From assembly GCA_027335985.1 (NCBI GenBank), contig DAHWGX010000052.1:1-5433 (forward strand): DNA of 5,433 bases. The letters are read 5' to 3'. Shown piece after piece: positions 5,295 to 5,433 of the stretch. The DNA comes from Nitrospirota bacterium (GTDB lineage: Bacteria > Nitrospirota_A > Leptospirillia > Leptospirillales > Leptospirillaceae). Under the pieces are notes generated by a model. That model was not told the DNA's origin. It did no database searches and saw only the letters and a list, made by a program, of their open reading frames with translations. Position 1 is the first letter of the stretch, and each line of letters opens with the position of its first letter. The position numbers were made by a program, and so were the translations under genes.

Positions 5295-5433
5295 GTCAAC
5301 CACCCCGCCGTGAACGGCGGAGCTTGAAAGGAGGTCCGACAAGCTCGGGTTGACCAGGGAAAGCGGCAGCCGATCCGCTCCGTTGCCGACAGGTTCAAGA
5401 CCCACTCCGGGGTGTTTCCTCAGCCCCGGACCC
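5295..5433 (-). mobile_element. Right end of a second IS605-type (TnpB) element, cut by window edge
   Basis: Read on the - strand, a hairpin CCGCCG-TTCA-CGGCGG (5320-5305) is preceded by CAAGCT and followed by GGTGGTTGAC, ending at 5295. I recall CAAGCYCCGCC..GGCGGGGTRGTTGAC as a common right end of IS605/IS1341-like elements. Further stems lie behind it: 5336-5339/5345-5348, 5364-5370/5382-5388, and 5406-5412/5424-5430 (7 perfect pairs). This again resembles an omega-RNA scaffold. A - strand frame ends at a TGA at 5397-5395, about 100 bases from the tip (last residues GSGAEETPRSGS), which suits a TnpB tail but is not diagnostic. The putative guide would begin at 5294 going left (GGCACCTCCGAAGAAAG). 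The element differs in sequence from the left one and is oppositely oriented. Confidence 0.5.

Noticed and set aside
1..5433. CRISPR arrays, tRNA or rRNA genes
   Set aside because: No regularly spaced repeats and no cloverleaf or rRNA-like segments were found on either strand.

Overview
The window is a moderately GC-rich bacterial segment with two well-supported protein genes, both on the + strand. One is a small MscS-type mechanosensitive channel. The other is a 1058-residue multi-domain flavin/iron-sulfur oxidoreductase. No 16S rRNA or taxon marker is present. The GC-rich third codon positions, Shine-Dalgarno sites, a HydB/NuoF-type NADH module and abundant small mobile elements fit a chemolithotrophic or anaerobic bacterium. 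A Nitrospirota such as Leptospirillum is my guess, but it rests on general impression only.

Layout: 1-140 looks like the right end of an IS200/IS605-type (TnpB) element read on the + strand, with four consecutive hairpins resembling an omega-RNA scaffold and a tip ending in GTCAA. 142-705 has no convincing gene. It holds a nested 75-bp palindrome (177-251), a terminator-like hairpin (336-359) and a clear 149-bp MITE-like element (479-627) with 23-bp inverted ends and an exact 11-bp target duplication. The MscS gene runs 712-1578. 1579-1917 is a 339-bp gap without a certain gene. The large oxidoreductase runs 1918-5094 and is closed by a very strong intrinsic terminator (5121-5148). 5149-5294 is a strikingly AT-rich stretch with an FNR/CRP-family-like site and two further palindromes. 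5295-5433 looks like a second, different IS605-type right end, read on the - strand, so the two ends face each other across the window.

The oxidoreductase is the biological centre. It joins a thioredoxin-like [2Fe-2S] domain, a complete NuoF/HydB-like NADH-FMN-[4Fe-4S] module and a complete GltD/NfnB-like module (two Fe-S sites, FAD, NAD(P)H) in one chain. The C-terminal ferredoxin domain normal for HydB is replaced by the GltD module. No hydrogenase, NuoE/NuoG, formate dehydrogenase or glutamate synthase large subunit is adjacent. The plausible role, by inference, is a soluble pyridine-nucleotide electron-transfer enzyme linking NAD(H) with NADP(H), possibly with ferredoxin or another partner. 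The MscS gene shows no functional link to it and is separated by 339 bp.
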